From NCBI RefSeq assembly GCF_021496665.1, contig NZ_CP071246.1, positions 868,001 through 932,000 on the forward strand: a stretch of DNA of 64,000 bases. The letters run 5' to 3'. Shown here in pieces: positions 30,916 to 40,412 of the stretch (its first letter is position 1; each line of letters starts with the position of its first letter). The translations under genes and the position numbers were made by a program. This stretch comes from Corynebacterium sp. CNCTC7651 (GTDB lineage Bacteria > Actinomycetota > Actinomycetes > Mycobacteriales > Mycobacteriaceae). The notes beneath the pieces are model-generated. The model saw nothing but the letters and a program-made list of their open reading frames with translations. It had not been told where the DNA came from and ran no database searches.

Positions 30916-30953
30916 ACTGCCCCCGCCCAGTGTCACGCTGGGTCGGGGGCAGT
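30916..30953 (+). terminator. Hairpin terminator of the atp operon
   Basis: A 15-bp GC-rich stem (30916-30930 with 30938-30953, one bulged T) with a 7-nt loop, followed by TTGCG. It begins 27 nt after the atpC stop. Confidence 0.75.
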
Positions 30954-30968
30954 TTGCGTATCGACGAA

Positions 30969-30979
30969 CGTCGTAAAGC
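30969..30979 (+). other. CGTCGNNAAGC motif downstream of the atp terminator
   Basis: GAACGTCGTAAAGC followed by GAAAAGCCCC. The same 22 or so bases occur in inverted orientation at 43962-43984. Confidence 0.5.
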
Positions 30980-31047
30980 GAAAAGCCCCGAACCAGCGCC
31001 GGGGAGGACTAAGCTAAACCGAAACGCGCTGACCGGAGGGCATGTAG

Positions 31048-31524
31048 ATGGAGATTGTCGGCTACCTGCTTGTGTTGTTGTGCGCGCTCGCTGGTTTCGC
31101 GGGCGTGTGGCGGTTCACGATGTTCCGCGACGCGGGGGCGCAGGGGCTGGTGCGCAGTTTGCCTGCTGAGGGGGTGCACGGCTGGCGCCACGGGGTGGTG
31201 CGCTACGTGGGAGAAGAGGCGCGGTTTTACAAGCTGCGCTCGCTGTCGTTCAACTATGACCGGGCGATTGACCGCCGCCAGGTCACCTTCAACGGGATGC
31301 GCGAGGTGACGGAGGCGGAGCGCGAGATCATGCCGGATGTCGAGTCTGTGCTGCAGCTCAGCGGCCCGGAGGGGGATTTCGAGTTCGCGGGGTCGCGGCC
31401 GGTGGAGATGGCCCTGATTTCTTGGGTGGAGTCGGCGCCGGACAGCCGCACGCAGCGCGAGGACATGAACGCGCTGGCGGAGCGGGCGAACCGGGGGACA
31501 GCCGCACGCAGCGCGAGGACATGA
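31048..31524 (+). CDS. DUF2550 family membrane protein with altered C-terminus
   Basis: 158 residues: one N-terminal membrane helix (about 3-21), then a soluble domain typical of DUF2550 proteins found after the atp operon in corynebacteria and mycobacteria; the function is unknown. GGAGG precedes the ATG. A 56-bp segment near the 3' end is tandemly repeated (31441 and 31497). Because 56 is not a multiple of three, the predicted protein ends in TAARSART rather than continuing. Without the second copy it would read ANRGRRTQR and stop at 31571. Confidence 0.8.
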   Translation: MEIVGYLLVLLCALAGFAGVWRFTMFRDAGAQGLVRSLPAEGVHGWRHGVVRYVGEEARFYKLRSLSFNYDRAIDRRQVTFNGMREVTEAEREIMPDVESVLQLSGPEGDFEFAGSRPVEMALISWVESAPDSRTQREDMNALAERANRGTAARSART

Positions 31525-31552
31525 ACGCGCTGGCGGAGCGGGCGAACCGGGG
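31441..31552. repeat. 56-bp perfect tandem duplication in the DUF2550 gene
   Basis: The bases 31441-31496 are repeated at 31497-31552 with no mismatch seen. The duplication shifts the reading frame at the 3' end of the gene. Confidence 0.92.
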
Positions 31553-31561
31553 GCGGCGGAC

Positions 31562-31633
31562 GCAGCGCTAGGGCCTGCAGCGCGAGGAGGCAGCAGCTGT
31601 GGGGGCTGCAGCGCTAGCGCCTGCAGCGCGAGG
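31562..31633. repeat. 26-bp direct repeat upstream of nucS
   Basis: Copies at 31562-31587 and 31608-31633 (46-bp spacing) differ at one base. They contain CTGCAG and GCGCTA palindromes and lie just before the nucS -10 element. Confidence 0.8.
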
Positions 31634-31636
31634 GGG

Positions 31637-31642
31637 TAGGCT
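31637..31642 (+). promoter_or_regulatory. Candidate -10 element of nucS
   Basis: TAGGCT ends 8 nt before the nucS ATG; no ribosome site lies between. Likely a leaderless promoter. Confidence 0.45.
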
Positions 31643-31650
31643 AGTGCCCC

Positions 31651-32343
31651 ATGCGCCTTGTCATCGCCCGTTGCTCTGTGGATTACGTCGGCAGGCTGGA
31701 TGCCCACCTGCCGGAGGCGCTGCGCCTCATCCTGGTCAAGGCGGACGGCTCGGTGTCCATCCACGCGGATGACCGCGCCTACAAGCCGCTGAACTGGATG
31801 ACACCGCCGTGCACCGTGCGCGAGGAGCGCGTGGTGGACATCGACGGCTCTGACACGGGCGAGCAGCTCTGGATCGTGGAGAATCCGAAGGGGGAGCAGC
31901 TGCGGATCAGTATCGCCGAGGTGCTTTCCGACGAAAGTTTCGAACTCGGCGCCGACCCTGGCCTGGTCAAAGACGGGGTGGAGGCGCACCTGCAGGAACT
32001 GTTGGCCGAGCACATCGCGGTGCTTGGCGACGGCTACACCCTGGTCCGCCGCGAATACCCGACGGCGATTGGTCCGGTGGACCTCTTGGCGCGGGACGCA
32101 ACCGGGGTGACGGTGGCCGTGGAGGTGAAGCGCCGCGGCGGCATCGACGGCGTGGAACAGCTTTCCCGTTATGTGGAGCTGCTGAACCGCGACGAGTTGC
32201 TGCGGCCCGTGGTGGGTGTGTTCGCCGCGCAAGAGATCAAGCCGCAGGCGCGCACCCTGGCTCAGGACCGGGGTTTCCGCTGCGTGACCTTGGATTATGA
32301 TGCCCTGCGCGGCATCGAGTCCAACGAATTGCGGTTGTTCTAG
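31651..32343 (+). CDS. nucS: Mismatch-specific endonuclease NucS/EndoMS
   Basis: 230 residues, closely resembling mycobacterial NucS throughout: [37 protein letters not shown], and the PD-(D/E)XK nuclease core PVDLLARD...VAVEVKRRG, with a [10 protein letters not shown]...RLF end. NucS cuts both strands at mismatches and is the non-canonical mismatch repair enzyme of actinobacteria, which lack MutS/MutL; its loss raises mutation and homeologous recombination. All expected motifs are intact here. Confidence 0.95.
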   Translation: MRLVIARCSVDYVGRLDAHLPEALRLILVKADGSVSIHADDRAYKPLNWMTPPCTVREERVVDIDGSDTGEQLWIVENPKGEQLRISIAEVLSDESFELGADPGLVKDGVEAHLQELLAEHIAVLGDGYTLVRREYPTAIGPVDLLARDATGVTVAVEVKRRGGIDGVEQLSRYVELLNRDELLRPVVGVFAAQEIKPQARTLAQDRGFRCVTLDYDALRGIESNELRLF

Positions 32344-32362
32344 CAAGGATTGGTGGTGCTGC

Positions 32363-32650
32363 GTGGGCAGGAAGAACAGGCGGATGAACGTCACGCCGTC
32401 CTACGTGTTGCCGCGGGACGGTTCCACGTTCATCGGCACCCAGGAGGTCGAGGGCCCGAGCTGGACCCACGGCGAGATCTACAAGGTGCGCCAGATCGGC
32501 TCCTCCGCGGCGACGAAGTTCTACGTGTGCCCGGGGTGCAACCAGAACATTCCGCCGGGGCTGGCTCACGTGGTGGCGTGGCCGCGGGACACGGGGCGTG
32601 GTGTGGATGAGCGCAGGCACTGGCACCGGCACTGCTGGGAGCGTCGGTAA
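32363..32650 (+). CDS. Conserved hypothetical small protein with CPGC/HWHRHC zinc-type motif
   Basis: About 95 residues from GTG 32363 (alternative ATG 32384). The middle and end have CPGCNQNIPPGLAHVVAW and RRHWHRHCW, a Cys2 plus His/Cys arrangement resembling HNH or zinc-ribbon proteins. It follows nucS with a 19-nt gap and may be co-transcribed. No function is known to me; a nucleic-acid link to NucS is only a guess. Confidence 0.6.
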   Translation: MGRKNRRMNVTPSYVLPRDGSTFIGTQEVEGPSWTHGEIYKVRQIGSSAATKFYVCPGCNQNIPPGLAHVVAWPRDTGRGVDERRHWHRHCWERR

Positions 32651-32661
32651 GCAGGCGTGGC

Positions 32662-32667
32662 TACGCT
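32662..32667 (+). promoter_or_regulatory. Candidate -10 element of the MTH1187-type gene
   Basis: TACGCT ends 7 nt before the ATG. A GGAG also lies between, so either a leaderless or a led transcript is possible. Confidence 0.3.
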
Positions 32668-32674
32668 GGAGCGC

Positions 32675-33025
32675 ATGATTGCAGCATTTTCCGTCGCGCC
32701 GACGGTGACCGAGGGCGCGAACGCCGAGATGTCGGAGGCCGTCGCCCGCGCAGTGCGAGTGGTGCGCGAATCCGGCCTGCCCAATGAGACCACGGCCATG
32801 TTCACCACCATCGAGGGGGAGTGGGACGAGGTGATGGACGTGATCAAGCGCGCCACCGAGGCGGTGGCCGAGGTCTCCCCGCGGGTTTCCTTGGTCATCA
32901 AGGCGGACATTCGGCCCGGTTATAACGACATGCTGCACCAGAAGATGGCGTCGCTGGAGAAGCACCTCGGCGGCGCGGGCACTGACACAGACGCAAAGAT
33001 GAGCACGAACAAGGCGGAGGCGTAG
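32675..33025 (+). CDS. MTH1187/YqgV family (DUF77) thiamine-binding-type protein
   Basis: 116 residues starting MIAAFSVAPTVTEG, the typical start of this ferredoxin-like family, some members of which bind thiamine or hydroxymethylpyrimidine. EGEWDEVMDVIKRA and VSLVIKADIRPG are also typical. A GTG 18 nt upstream is an alternative. It precedes the thioredoxin-like gene by 3 nt. Confidence 0.7.
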   Translation: MIAAFSVAPTVTEGANAEMSEAVARAVRVVRESGLPNETTAMFTTIEGEWDEVMDVIKRATEAVAEVSPRVSLVIKADIRPGYNDMLHQKMASLEKHLGGAGTDTDAKMSTNKAEA

Positions 33026-33028
33026 ACC

Positions 33029-34036
33029 ATGGCAGATTTCAATCAGGCATTTACCGGCGGGGCGGTCGATCTCGGGGAGGTGGCCCGCCAGGCGGAGGCA
33101 CGCCGCGAGCTCGCCGGCACCGAGTTCGTGCCGTTCTACACGGTCGACGACGCAACGATTGAGACCCACGCCTTCGAGCGCTCCCTCCAGATCCCCGTTG
33201 TGGTGCTCTTCGGCAGCGCGCGTTCTGCGGAGTCGGAGGTGCTGAAAGCGGATTTTGAGCGGCTCGCGGCGGGGCAGCAGGGCTTCGCGGTGGCGTATGT
33301 GGACACCGACGCGTCGCCGCAGCTGGCGCAGGCCATCGGGGTGCGCGCGATTCCGACGGTGATCGCGCTCGCCGGCGGCCGCCCCGTCACCAGCTTCGAA
33401 GGCGGCCAACCCGCCGACCAGCTCGAGGCGTGGGTGAACGCGCTGGTCACCCAGCTTGGACCGCAGCTGCGGGGGTTGGACTCCGCGGGCAACGACGCCG
33501 GCACCGACACCGCTGAGCCGGATACCGACCCGCGCCTCGCCGCCGCCACCGCCGCGCTGCAGGGCGGGGACCTTGCCCAGGCTCGATCGCTTTACGACGC
33601 CATCTCTGCCGACCCCCAAGCCCCCACCGACCTGAAGGCCGCCGCGGCGCGCGGCAATGCCGCCGTGACGGTGGCGGAGCGTGTGGACGCCGCGGTCGCC
33701 GAGCGCGTGGGCGGGGCGTCCAGCTCAGGTACCGCGAAGAACCCTGCCGCGGAGACAGGCTCTGACGCCATGGCCGGCGCTGGCCTCGGCGCTAACCCTA
33801 TTGCTGCGCTGGTGGGGGAGGCTGAGGCGGATAAGGGGAACGTCGAGAAGCAAATGCTCGCGGCGGACGTAGAAGTGCTATCCGGAGACCCGGAGGGCGC
33901 GTTCGCGCGGCTCCTGCCGCTGGTGAAGGCGGAGCCGGCCGCGAAGGCGCGGCTGCTGGAGCTGTTCACTCTGTTCGAGCCGGGCGACACCCGCGTGAAG
34001 GCGGCGCGCACCCAGCTCGCCAGCGCGCTGTTTTAG
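33029..34036 (+). CDS. Thioredoxin-fold/TPR protein of the YbbN (CnoX) type lacking the CxxC motif
   Basis: 335 residues. Residues about 35-150 form a thioredoxin domain with cis-proline AIPTVIAL, but the redox site is FGSARSAES instead of WCGPC, so it cannot act as an oxidoreductase. Residues about 165-335 contain TPR-like helical repeats (LAAATAALQGGDLAQARSLYDAI and LAADVEVLSGDPEGAFARLLPLV). This matches YbbN/CnoX co-chaperones. A less ordered Ala/Gly/Thr-rich stretch sits near 225-260. Confidence 0.75.
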   Translation: MADFNQAFTGGAVDLGEVARQAEARRELAGTEFVPFYTVDDATIETHAFERSLQIPVVVLFGSARSAESEVLKADFERLAAGQQGFAVAYVDTDASPQLAQAIGVRAIPTVIALAGGRPVTSFEGGQPADQLEAWVNALVTQLGPQLRGLDSAGNDAGTDTAEPDTDPRLAAATAALQGGDLAQARSLYDAISADPQAPTDLKAAAARGNAAVTVAERVDAAVAERVGGASSSGTAKNPAAETGSDAMAGAGLGANPIAALVGEAEADKGNVEKQMLAADVEVLSGDPEGAFARLLPLVKAEPAAKARLLELFTLFEPGDTRVKAARTQLASALF

Positions 34037-34086
34037 CGCCTAGTCACGGCGAGCGGGGTAAACACCGCGAGCGGGGGGCTGCGAAC

Positions 34087-36251
34087 TTAGCGCGCCGGGG
34101 TGTACCACTGCACGCTGAGTGCGGGGATGGTCAGCGCGGCGGACTGGTCGCAGCCGTCCCACGCGGTTGGCTCGGTGTGGATCGTCTCCGGCAGGTCGTT
34201 GCCCGCGCCGCCGTAGATGTCCTTGTCGGTGTTGATGAGCATGCGCCACTCGCCGCCTTCCGGCAGGCCCAGGCGGTAGGACTGGTAGGTGTTGCCGGAG
34301 AGGTTCACCACCGCGACCAGCGGCTTACCGTCGGCACCCCTGCGGGTGTAGGCGAGAAGGTTGTTCTGCGCGTCGTCGCCCTTGATCCACTGGAAGCCCA
34401 TCGGGGAATTATCGCGGGAGAACAGGGCGGAGTTGTCGCGGTAGACAAAGTTGAGGTCGCGCACCAGGCGCTGGACGCCGCGGTGGAACTCGTGGCCCCA
34501 GCTGTCGCCGACGTTGTCCCAGTTGATGGAGTGCGCCTCGTCCCACTCGGTGGTCTGGCCCCACTCGCAGCCCATGAACATCAGCTGCTTGCCGGGGTGG
34601 GAGAACATGTAGCCGTAGAGGGCGCGGAGGCCGGCGGCCTTGTTCCAATCGTCGCCAGGCATGCGCTGCCACAGCGAACCCTTGCCGTGCACCACCTCGT
34701 CGTGGCTGAACGGCAGCACGTAGCGCTCCGAGAACGCGTAGACCAGGGAGAACGTGATCTCGTTGTGGTGGAAGGCGCGGTAGATGGGGTCGAGGGAGAA
34801 GTACTCCAACGTGTCGTTCATCCAGCCCATGTTCCACTTCAGGTTGAAGCCCAGGCCGTCCGCCTCGGTCTGGGCGGTGACACCCGGCCAGGCGGTGGAT
34901 TCCTCCGCGATGGTGAGCACGCCCGGGTGGGCGCGCTGCACGGTGGCGTTCATCTCCTGGAGGAACTGCACGGCCTCCCAGTGCTCGCGGCCGCCGTACT
35001 GGTTGGGCAACCACTCGCCAGGCTCGCGGGAGTAGTCCAGGTAAAGCATGGAGGCCACGGCATCGACGCGCAGGCCATCCAGGTGGAACTCCTCGAACCA
35101 GTACAGTGCGTTGGCCACCAGGAAGTTGCGGACCTCGGCGCGGCCGAAGTTGAACACGTAGGTGCCCCAGTCCTTCTGCTCGCCGCGGCGCCAGTCGGGG
35201 TGCTCGTAGAGGGCGGTGCCGTCGAAACGCGCGAGCGCCCACGCATCCTTGGGGAAGTGGGCCGGGACCCAGTCCACGATGACGCCGATGCCAGCCTCGT
35301 GGCACGCATCCACCACAGCGCGGAACTCATCCGGGGTGCCCCAGCCTCCGCCACCGGGAGGAACTCCACGTGGGTGAAGCCGTTCTCCACAAGGTACGGC
35401 ACGAGCTCCTCGCGCATGGTGGCAAAGTTGGAGCCCTGCTTCCAGGAGCCGATGTGGCACTCGTAGATGCTCATCGGCGCGTTGGTGGCGTCGACGCCGG
35501 GGCGGTTGCGCATCCATTCGTCGTCGCCCCATTCGTACGTGCTGGCGCCGGCCACCACGGAGACGGTCTCCGGCGGGGTCATGGTCTGCTTGGCCAGCGG
35601 GTCCGCCTTGTCCACGCGCACGCCGTCTGCGGTCTGCACCGCGAACTTGTAGGCCGTGCCGGCGGTGATGCCGGGGATGAAGATCTCCCACACACCGGTG
35701 GAGCCGAGGGAGCGCATGGGGTACTGGTTGGCGTTCCACTCGCAGAACTCGCCCACCACGGCCACACCTTGCGCGTTCGGGGCCCAGACAGCGAACGCGG
35801 TGCCCTCAACCTCGCCCATCGCGGTGGTGTAGGTGCGCACGTTGGCGCCCAGCACGTCCCAGAGGCGCTCGTGCCGGCCCTCGCTGATCAGGTGGAGATC
35901 CAGGGAACCAAGCGTGGGCAAGAAGTGGTACGGGTCTGCGATGACCTGCGGCTCTGCGCCCGGGTAGGTGACCTTCAGGCGGTAATCGGGGGCGCGCTCA
36001 GTGTCCAGGCCGGCAACCCAGATGTCGTCGCCCGCCGCTTGCATGGCAACCTCGCGGTCCTCCAGCACCAGGGTGACATCCTCGGCGCCGAGCAAGCGGG
36101 TGCGTACGACGGAGCCAGAGCCGCCGCCCGTCACCGCGTGCCAACCATAAAAGTCGTGCGGCGCGTGGTGCTTGCACTCCACCAGGCGCTGGCGGTCCTG
36201 CTCGCCGATGAGCAGGGTTGGGTCAATCTCGGGCGTGGAGGGCGAGGTCAT
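34087..36251 (-). pseudogene. glgB: 1,4-alpha-glucan branching enzyme, disrupted by an internal out-of-frame deletion
   Basis: The 5' part (to about 35348) encodes the N-terminal CBM48 and early catalytic region ending [11 protein letters not shown]. The 3' part in another frame continues from [31 protein letters not shown] through to [11 protein letters not shown]. At 35338-35350 the join is direct, and about 20 residues expected in GlgB (the block containing HPF, SWGYQ and GYYAP) are missing along with the frame. Neither half alone has all GH13 catalytic elements. GlgB would branch the glucan made by GlgE. The start MTSPSTPEIDP has AAAGGA upstream. Confidence 0.88.
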
Positions 36252-36350
36252 GGGTTTTGCGTCCTTTGAATCACAGACAAATTTGTATCGGGTGTCCTGC
36301 GCAGGCTGGTCCAGCGCAGGGTATTCCCCAACGGTACCCAAGTACTCAGA

Positions 36351-36378
36351 CAGCAGCACTCAAACAGCAGCACTCAAC
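36351..36378. repeat. 14-bp tandem repeat between glgE and glgB
   Basis: Two adjacent copies of a CAGCAGCACTCAA-type unit in the 142-bp gap, with one base difference. Confidence 0.6.
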
Positions 36379-36393
36379 CGTCGGGGGCGCGGC

Positions 36394-38423
36394 TTAGGGG
36401 CGGTAGTCGTGGTCAGAGATGCGTCGGAAAGCAAGTGCCTCCCGGCGCTCCGGGGCAACGTCCGGCAGGCGGAACACGTGGGCGACGTTGACCTGCGGTG
36501 CGAGGCGGACGTAGTTCTCGCCCGAAGTCCAGGTGTAGCGCTCGCCGGTGATCTGGTCGTGCACCTCGAAGGGCTCGCCCGGGTTGAGACCCAGCTCGTT
36601 CATGTCCAGGCGTAGCATGCCCTCCTGGGTGAAGAACGGGTCCAGGTTCACCACCACAAGCACGGCGTTGCCGGTCACCGCGTCGACCTTGGAGTAGGCG
36701 ATCAGCTTCTCGTTCGCCACCTCGTGGAAGTGGATGTTGCGCAGCTGCTGCAGCGCCGGGTTATCGCGGCGGATGCGGTTGAGCAGGGTGAGGTACGGCT
36801 CGAGGGACTCGCCGCGCTCCAGCGCCGCCGCATAGTCGCGCGGGCGCAGCTGGTACTTCTCCGAATCCAGGTATTCCTCCGAACCCTGGGCGACCGGCTC
36901 GTGCTCGTAGAGCTCGTATCCGGAGTAGACGCCCCACAGCGGGCTCATGGTGGCAGCGAGGGTCGCGCGCAGCGCGAAGGCGGCCGGCCCGCCGGTCTGC
37001 AGGAATTCGTGCAGGATGTCCGGGGTGTTCACGAACAGGTTGGGGCGGCTCACGTCGGCCACATCCACCAGGAGCTGGGCGAAGTCCGTCAACTCCGCCT
37101 TGGTGGTCTTCCAGGTGAAGTGGGTGTAGGACTGGCTGAAGCCCGCCTTGGACAGGCCGTACATGCGCGGCGGGCGGGTGAACGCCTCCGCCAGGAAGAT
37201 CACGTCCGGATCCGTCTCGTGCACCTTGCCAATCAGCCAGTGCCAGAAGTCCACCGGCTTGGTGTGCGGGTTGTCCACGCGGAAGGTGGTAATGCCCAGG
37301 TCCACCCAGTACATGACCACGCGGTAGATCTCCTCGTAGATGGTCTCGCGCGTGTTGTCGAAGTTGATGGGGTAGATGTCCTGGTACTTCTTCGGCGGGT
37401 TCTCCGCGTACGCAATGGTGCCGTCCGCCAGCACGGTGAAGAAGTCCGGGTGCGCCGCCGCCCACGGGTGGTCCGGCGCGGCCTGGAGCGCCAGGTCCAG
37501 CGCAACCTCCAGTCCCAGCTCATCCGCGTGGTCCAGCATGTCCAGGAACTCTTCCTCGCCGCCCAGCTCTGGGTGGAAGGCGTCGTGCCCGCCGGCCGCG
37601 GAGCCGATGGCCCACGGGGAGCCCACGTCGTGCGCCTCCGGGGTGAGCGTGTTGTTGCGGCCCTTGCGGTTCACCTCGCCGATCGGGTGGATCGGCGGGA
37701 AGTACACGGTGTCGAAGCCCATCGCGGCAACGCGGTCCAGTGCCGCCGCCGTGGTCGCCCAGGTGCCGTGGACCGGCTCCCCGTTCTCGTCCCAGCCGCC
37801 GGTGGAGCGGGGGAACAGCTCGTACCAGGAGCTGACGAGTGCTTTACGACGCTCAACCAGCACGTCGCAGATCGGACCGTGCGAGACCAGCTCCCGCAGC
37901 GGGTAGGCATCGAGCACCTCGCGTACCTCATCTGCCAGGCCGGCTTCGATGCGGGTCTGGAGGTCCAAAGAATCGTCGGCAAGCGTGGCCCCGGCCTGCT
38001 CCAGCACTTCGCGCGCGCCCTCGGGGGTCTGCTCCGTGGCGGCTGCGAAGAGCGCGACGCCGTGGTGGATGTCGTTCGCCATCTCGGCCGCGGACTGGCC
38101 GGCGTTGAGCTTCTTGGACACTGCGTTGCGCCAGGTGGCCATGACATCGCTCCATGCGTCCACGCGGAAGCGCCACAGGCCCTGCTCATCCGGCACGAAC
38201 ACGGCGTGCACGTAATCGGGGCGGTAGACACCTCCTGCTGCATGTGCACGGAGTACTGCTCGCCGCTCGGGGACGTGAGCAGGAGCGTCGCGGCAATCGC
38301 GTCGTGGCCCTCGCGCCACACCAGGGCGGACACGGGCACCACTTCGCCGACCACCGCCTTGGAAGGCAGGGTGCGCCCGGAGATCTGGGGGCGGACATCA
38401 TCAATGCCGAAGCGTGCAACCAT
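36394..38423 (-). pseudogene. glgE: Maltosyltransferase GlgE, frameshifted near the 5' end
   Basis: The first 60 or so codons ([17 protein letters not shown]...[11 protein letters not shown]) are in one frame. The rest, from [25 protein letters not shown] to the end, is in another, so one base is missing or two added at about 38224-38235. The downstream part holds the whole GH13_3 catalytic domain: [32 protein letters not shown] (nucleophile Asp) and FLAEAFTRP (acid/base Glu). GlgE extends alpha-glucan from maltose-1-phosphate. An internal start could in principle still express the catalytic part. Confidence 0.83.
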
Positions 38424-38544
38424 GGTTACCTCTTTGCAGTGGTTCGTGAGGGTATCGCCGATATCAATTCCAGCGTAGCCAAGCCCGCCACCTCAGACCC
38501 GCCGAAATTTCAGCTTCACCACAAGGGCGGGCAAATAGTCCACA

Positions 38545-39402
38545 ATGGGAGGGGTGAATACGGAAAAGATCGCGGAGCCGACCACGGACGAAGACCTGTT
38601 GATTGACTTCCAGGGGGTTTCCTTCATCCGGGGAGGGAAAACCCTGGTGGGGCCGGTGGACTGGCAGGTGGAGCTGGATGAGCGCTGGGTGATCATCGGC
38701 CCGAACGGAGCCGGCAAGACCACGCTGATTCGGATGGCGTCGGCGCAGGAGTTTCCGTCCTCAGGCGTGGCGTTTGTGCTGGGGGAGCGCGTGGGCCGCA
38801 CCGACATGCGCGACCTGCGCGCCTCCATCGGCCTGACCTCTTCGGCGCTTGCGGGGCGCGTGCCTGACGACGAAAAGGTGGGCGACCTTGTCGTCTCCGC
38901 CGGGTACGCGATTGTGGGCCGCTGGCGCGAGGAGTACGACGAGACCGATTATGAGCAGGCTGTCGAGGTGCTTGAGCAGGTTGGCGCCATGCACCTGGTG
39001 GACCGGACTTGGGGCACGCTTTCCGACGGCGAGAAGAAGCGCGTCCTTGTCGCCCGCGCCGTGATGACCAATCCGGAGCTGTTGATTCTGGATGAGCCGG
39101 CCGCGGGCATGGACCTCGGCGGGCGCGAGGACCTGATCGCCTACCTGGGGGACCTGGCGCTGGATCCGGATGCACCGGCGATTGTGATGATCACGCACCA
39201 CCTGGAGGAGATTCCCTACGGCTTTACGCACGCAATGCTTCTCGACGAAGGCTCCGTGGTGGCGCAAGGGTTGATCGAGGACGTGCTGACCTCGGAGAAC
39301 GTGACCAAGGCGTACCACCAGCCGATTGAGGTGAGCTACGACGACGGCCGCTTCACCGCCCGCCGCGCCCGCGCCAAGCGTTCCGGCGCGCACCGGAGGT
39401 AG
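38545..39402 (+). CDS. ABC transporter ATP-binding protein (stand-alone ATPase)
   Basis: 285 residues. Walker A GPNGAGKTT, signature LSDGEKKRVLVARAV, Walker B ELLILDEPAAGMD and switch region VMITHHLEEI are all present. No permease gene is adjacent. The family resembles YlmA-type ATPases, found next to glgE in corynebacteria; the substrate is unknown. The ATG at 38545 lacks a clear ribosome site and a GTG three codons later is an alternative. Confidence 0.85.
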   Translation: MGGVNTEKIAEPTTDEDLLIDFQGVSFIRGGKTLVGPVDWQVELDERWVIIGPNGAGKTTLIRMASAQEFPSSGVAFVLGERVGRTDMRDLRASIGLTSSALAGRVPDDEKVGDLVVSAGYAIVGRWREEYDETDYEQAVEVLEQVGAMHLVDRTWGTLSDGEKKRVLVARAVMTNPELLILDEPAAGMDLGGREDLIAYLGDLALDPDAPAIVMITHHLEEIPYGFTHAMLLDEGSVVAQGLIEDVLTSENVTKAYHQPIEVSYDDGRFTARRARAKRSGAHRR

Positions 39403-39461
39403 TTTCGGGGCAGTCGCTGCTAGGGCGCTGCTAGGGCGCTGCGGAGCAACACCGGAGGGAG

Positions 39462-40412
39462 GTGATCGGGGAAGTGCGAAAGGTCACGGCGGGTACTGCG
39501 GGTACTCACGGCACGGCGGGTACTGCGGGTGCGGCGGGTACTGCGGGTACCGGGGCTAAGCGCACCACGGGGGCGGTGTCGGCCGACGCGGGCGATGCCA
39601 TCGACGTCACCGAGACCCGCGGCTTCGGTGGCGCGCGACTGTCCGCCACCGTGATCCTCATGCGCGACGGCGCGGACGGCATCGAGGTGTGGATGCAGGA
39701 GCGTGTGCTGTCCATGCCCAACTACCCCGGCATCACCGTGTTCCCCGGCGGCGGCGTGGACACCCGCGACTTCCCGGGCCGCTCGTGGGACGACGGCGAG
39801 CTGTGGACGGGCCGCTCCGGCATCTCGTTGGCCCGCCAGCTGGGGCTGACCAAATATAAGGCGCACGCCATCATGTTCGCCGCGGTACGGGAGCTGTTCG
39901 AGGAAACCGGCATCTTCATGGCGGTTGACCACTACGGCAACCTGTTGGACGACGCGAGCATCTACCACGAGCACCGCCTGGCACTTGAGTCCCACACGCT
40001 CTCGCTCACAGACGTGCTCCAGCACAACGACCTGCAGGTTAGCGGCGACCTGCTTTTGCCGTTCGGCCGCTGGATCGGCCAATCGGAGCGCGGCACCTGG
40101 TTCGACACTTTCAGCTTCCTCGCCGCCAACCCGGAGGGCCAAGAACCGGACGGCAACACTGGCGAGGCGGACGACGCAAACTGGTTCCCGCCGAGCCTCC
40201 TCATCGAGGGCTGGCGCCACGGCCTAGTTCGCTTCGCCCCGTCCACCTGGTGCCAGCTCAAGGAGCTCGCGGAGCACGACACCGTCGCAGCCGCGCTCAA
40301 GGCCGCGGACGGGCGCACCATCGCCCCGATCATCGGCGACCCGGTGGATGAGGAACACATGGAGGAATATTTTCACCGCGCCCCGAAAGACCGGATTGGG
40401 CGACATCTGTGA
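39462..40412 (+). CDS. Nudix hydrolase
   Basis: 316 residues. The Nudix box is split: FPGGGVDTRDF, then an insert of about 30 residues, then AAVRELFEETGIF carrying the REXXEE metal site. This form is seen in NUDT19-like CoA or nucleotide diphosphatases; the substrate is not evident. The N-terminus (about 8-35) is a Gly-Thr-Ala repeat from tandem DNA repeats. The GTG at 39462 follows GGAGGGAG closely; GTG 39474 is an alternative. Its stop overlaps the methyltransferase start (GTGA). Confidence 0.82.
   Translation: MIGEVRKVTAGTAGTHGTAGTAGAAGTAGTGAKRTTGAVSADAGDAIDVTETRGFGGARLSATVILMRDGADGIEVWMQERVLSMPNYPGITVFPGGGVDTRDFPGRSWDDGELWTGRSGISLARQLGLTKYKAHAIMFAAVRELFEETGIFMAVDHYGNLLDDASIYHEHRLALESHTLSLTDVLQHNDLQVSGDLLLPFGRWIGQSERGTWFDTFSFLAANPEGQEPDGNTGEADDANWFPPSLLIEGWRHGLVRFAPSTWCQLKELAEHDTVAAALKAADGRTIAPIIGDPVDEEHMEEYFHRAPKDRIGRHL
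39486..39548. repeat. GTACTGCGG-type short repeats in the Nudix gene
   Basis: Imperfect repeats of about 9-15 bp encode GTAGTHGTAGTAGAAGTAG; likely unstable. Confidence 0.7.
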
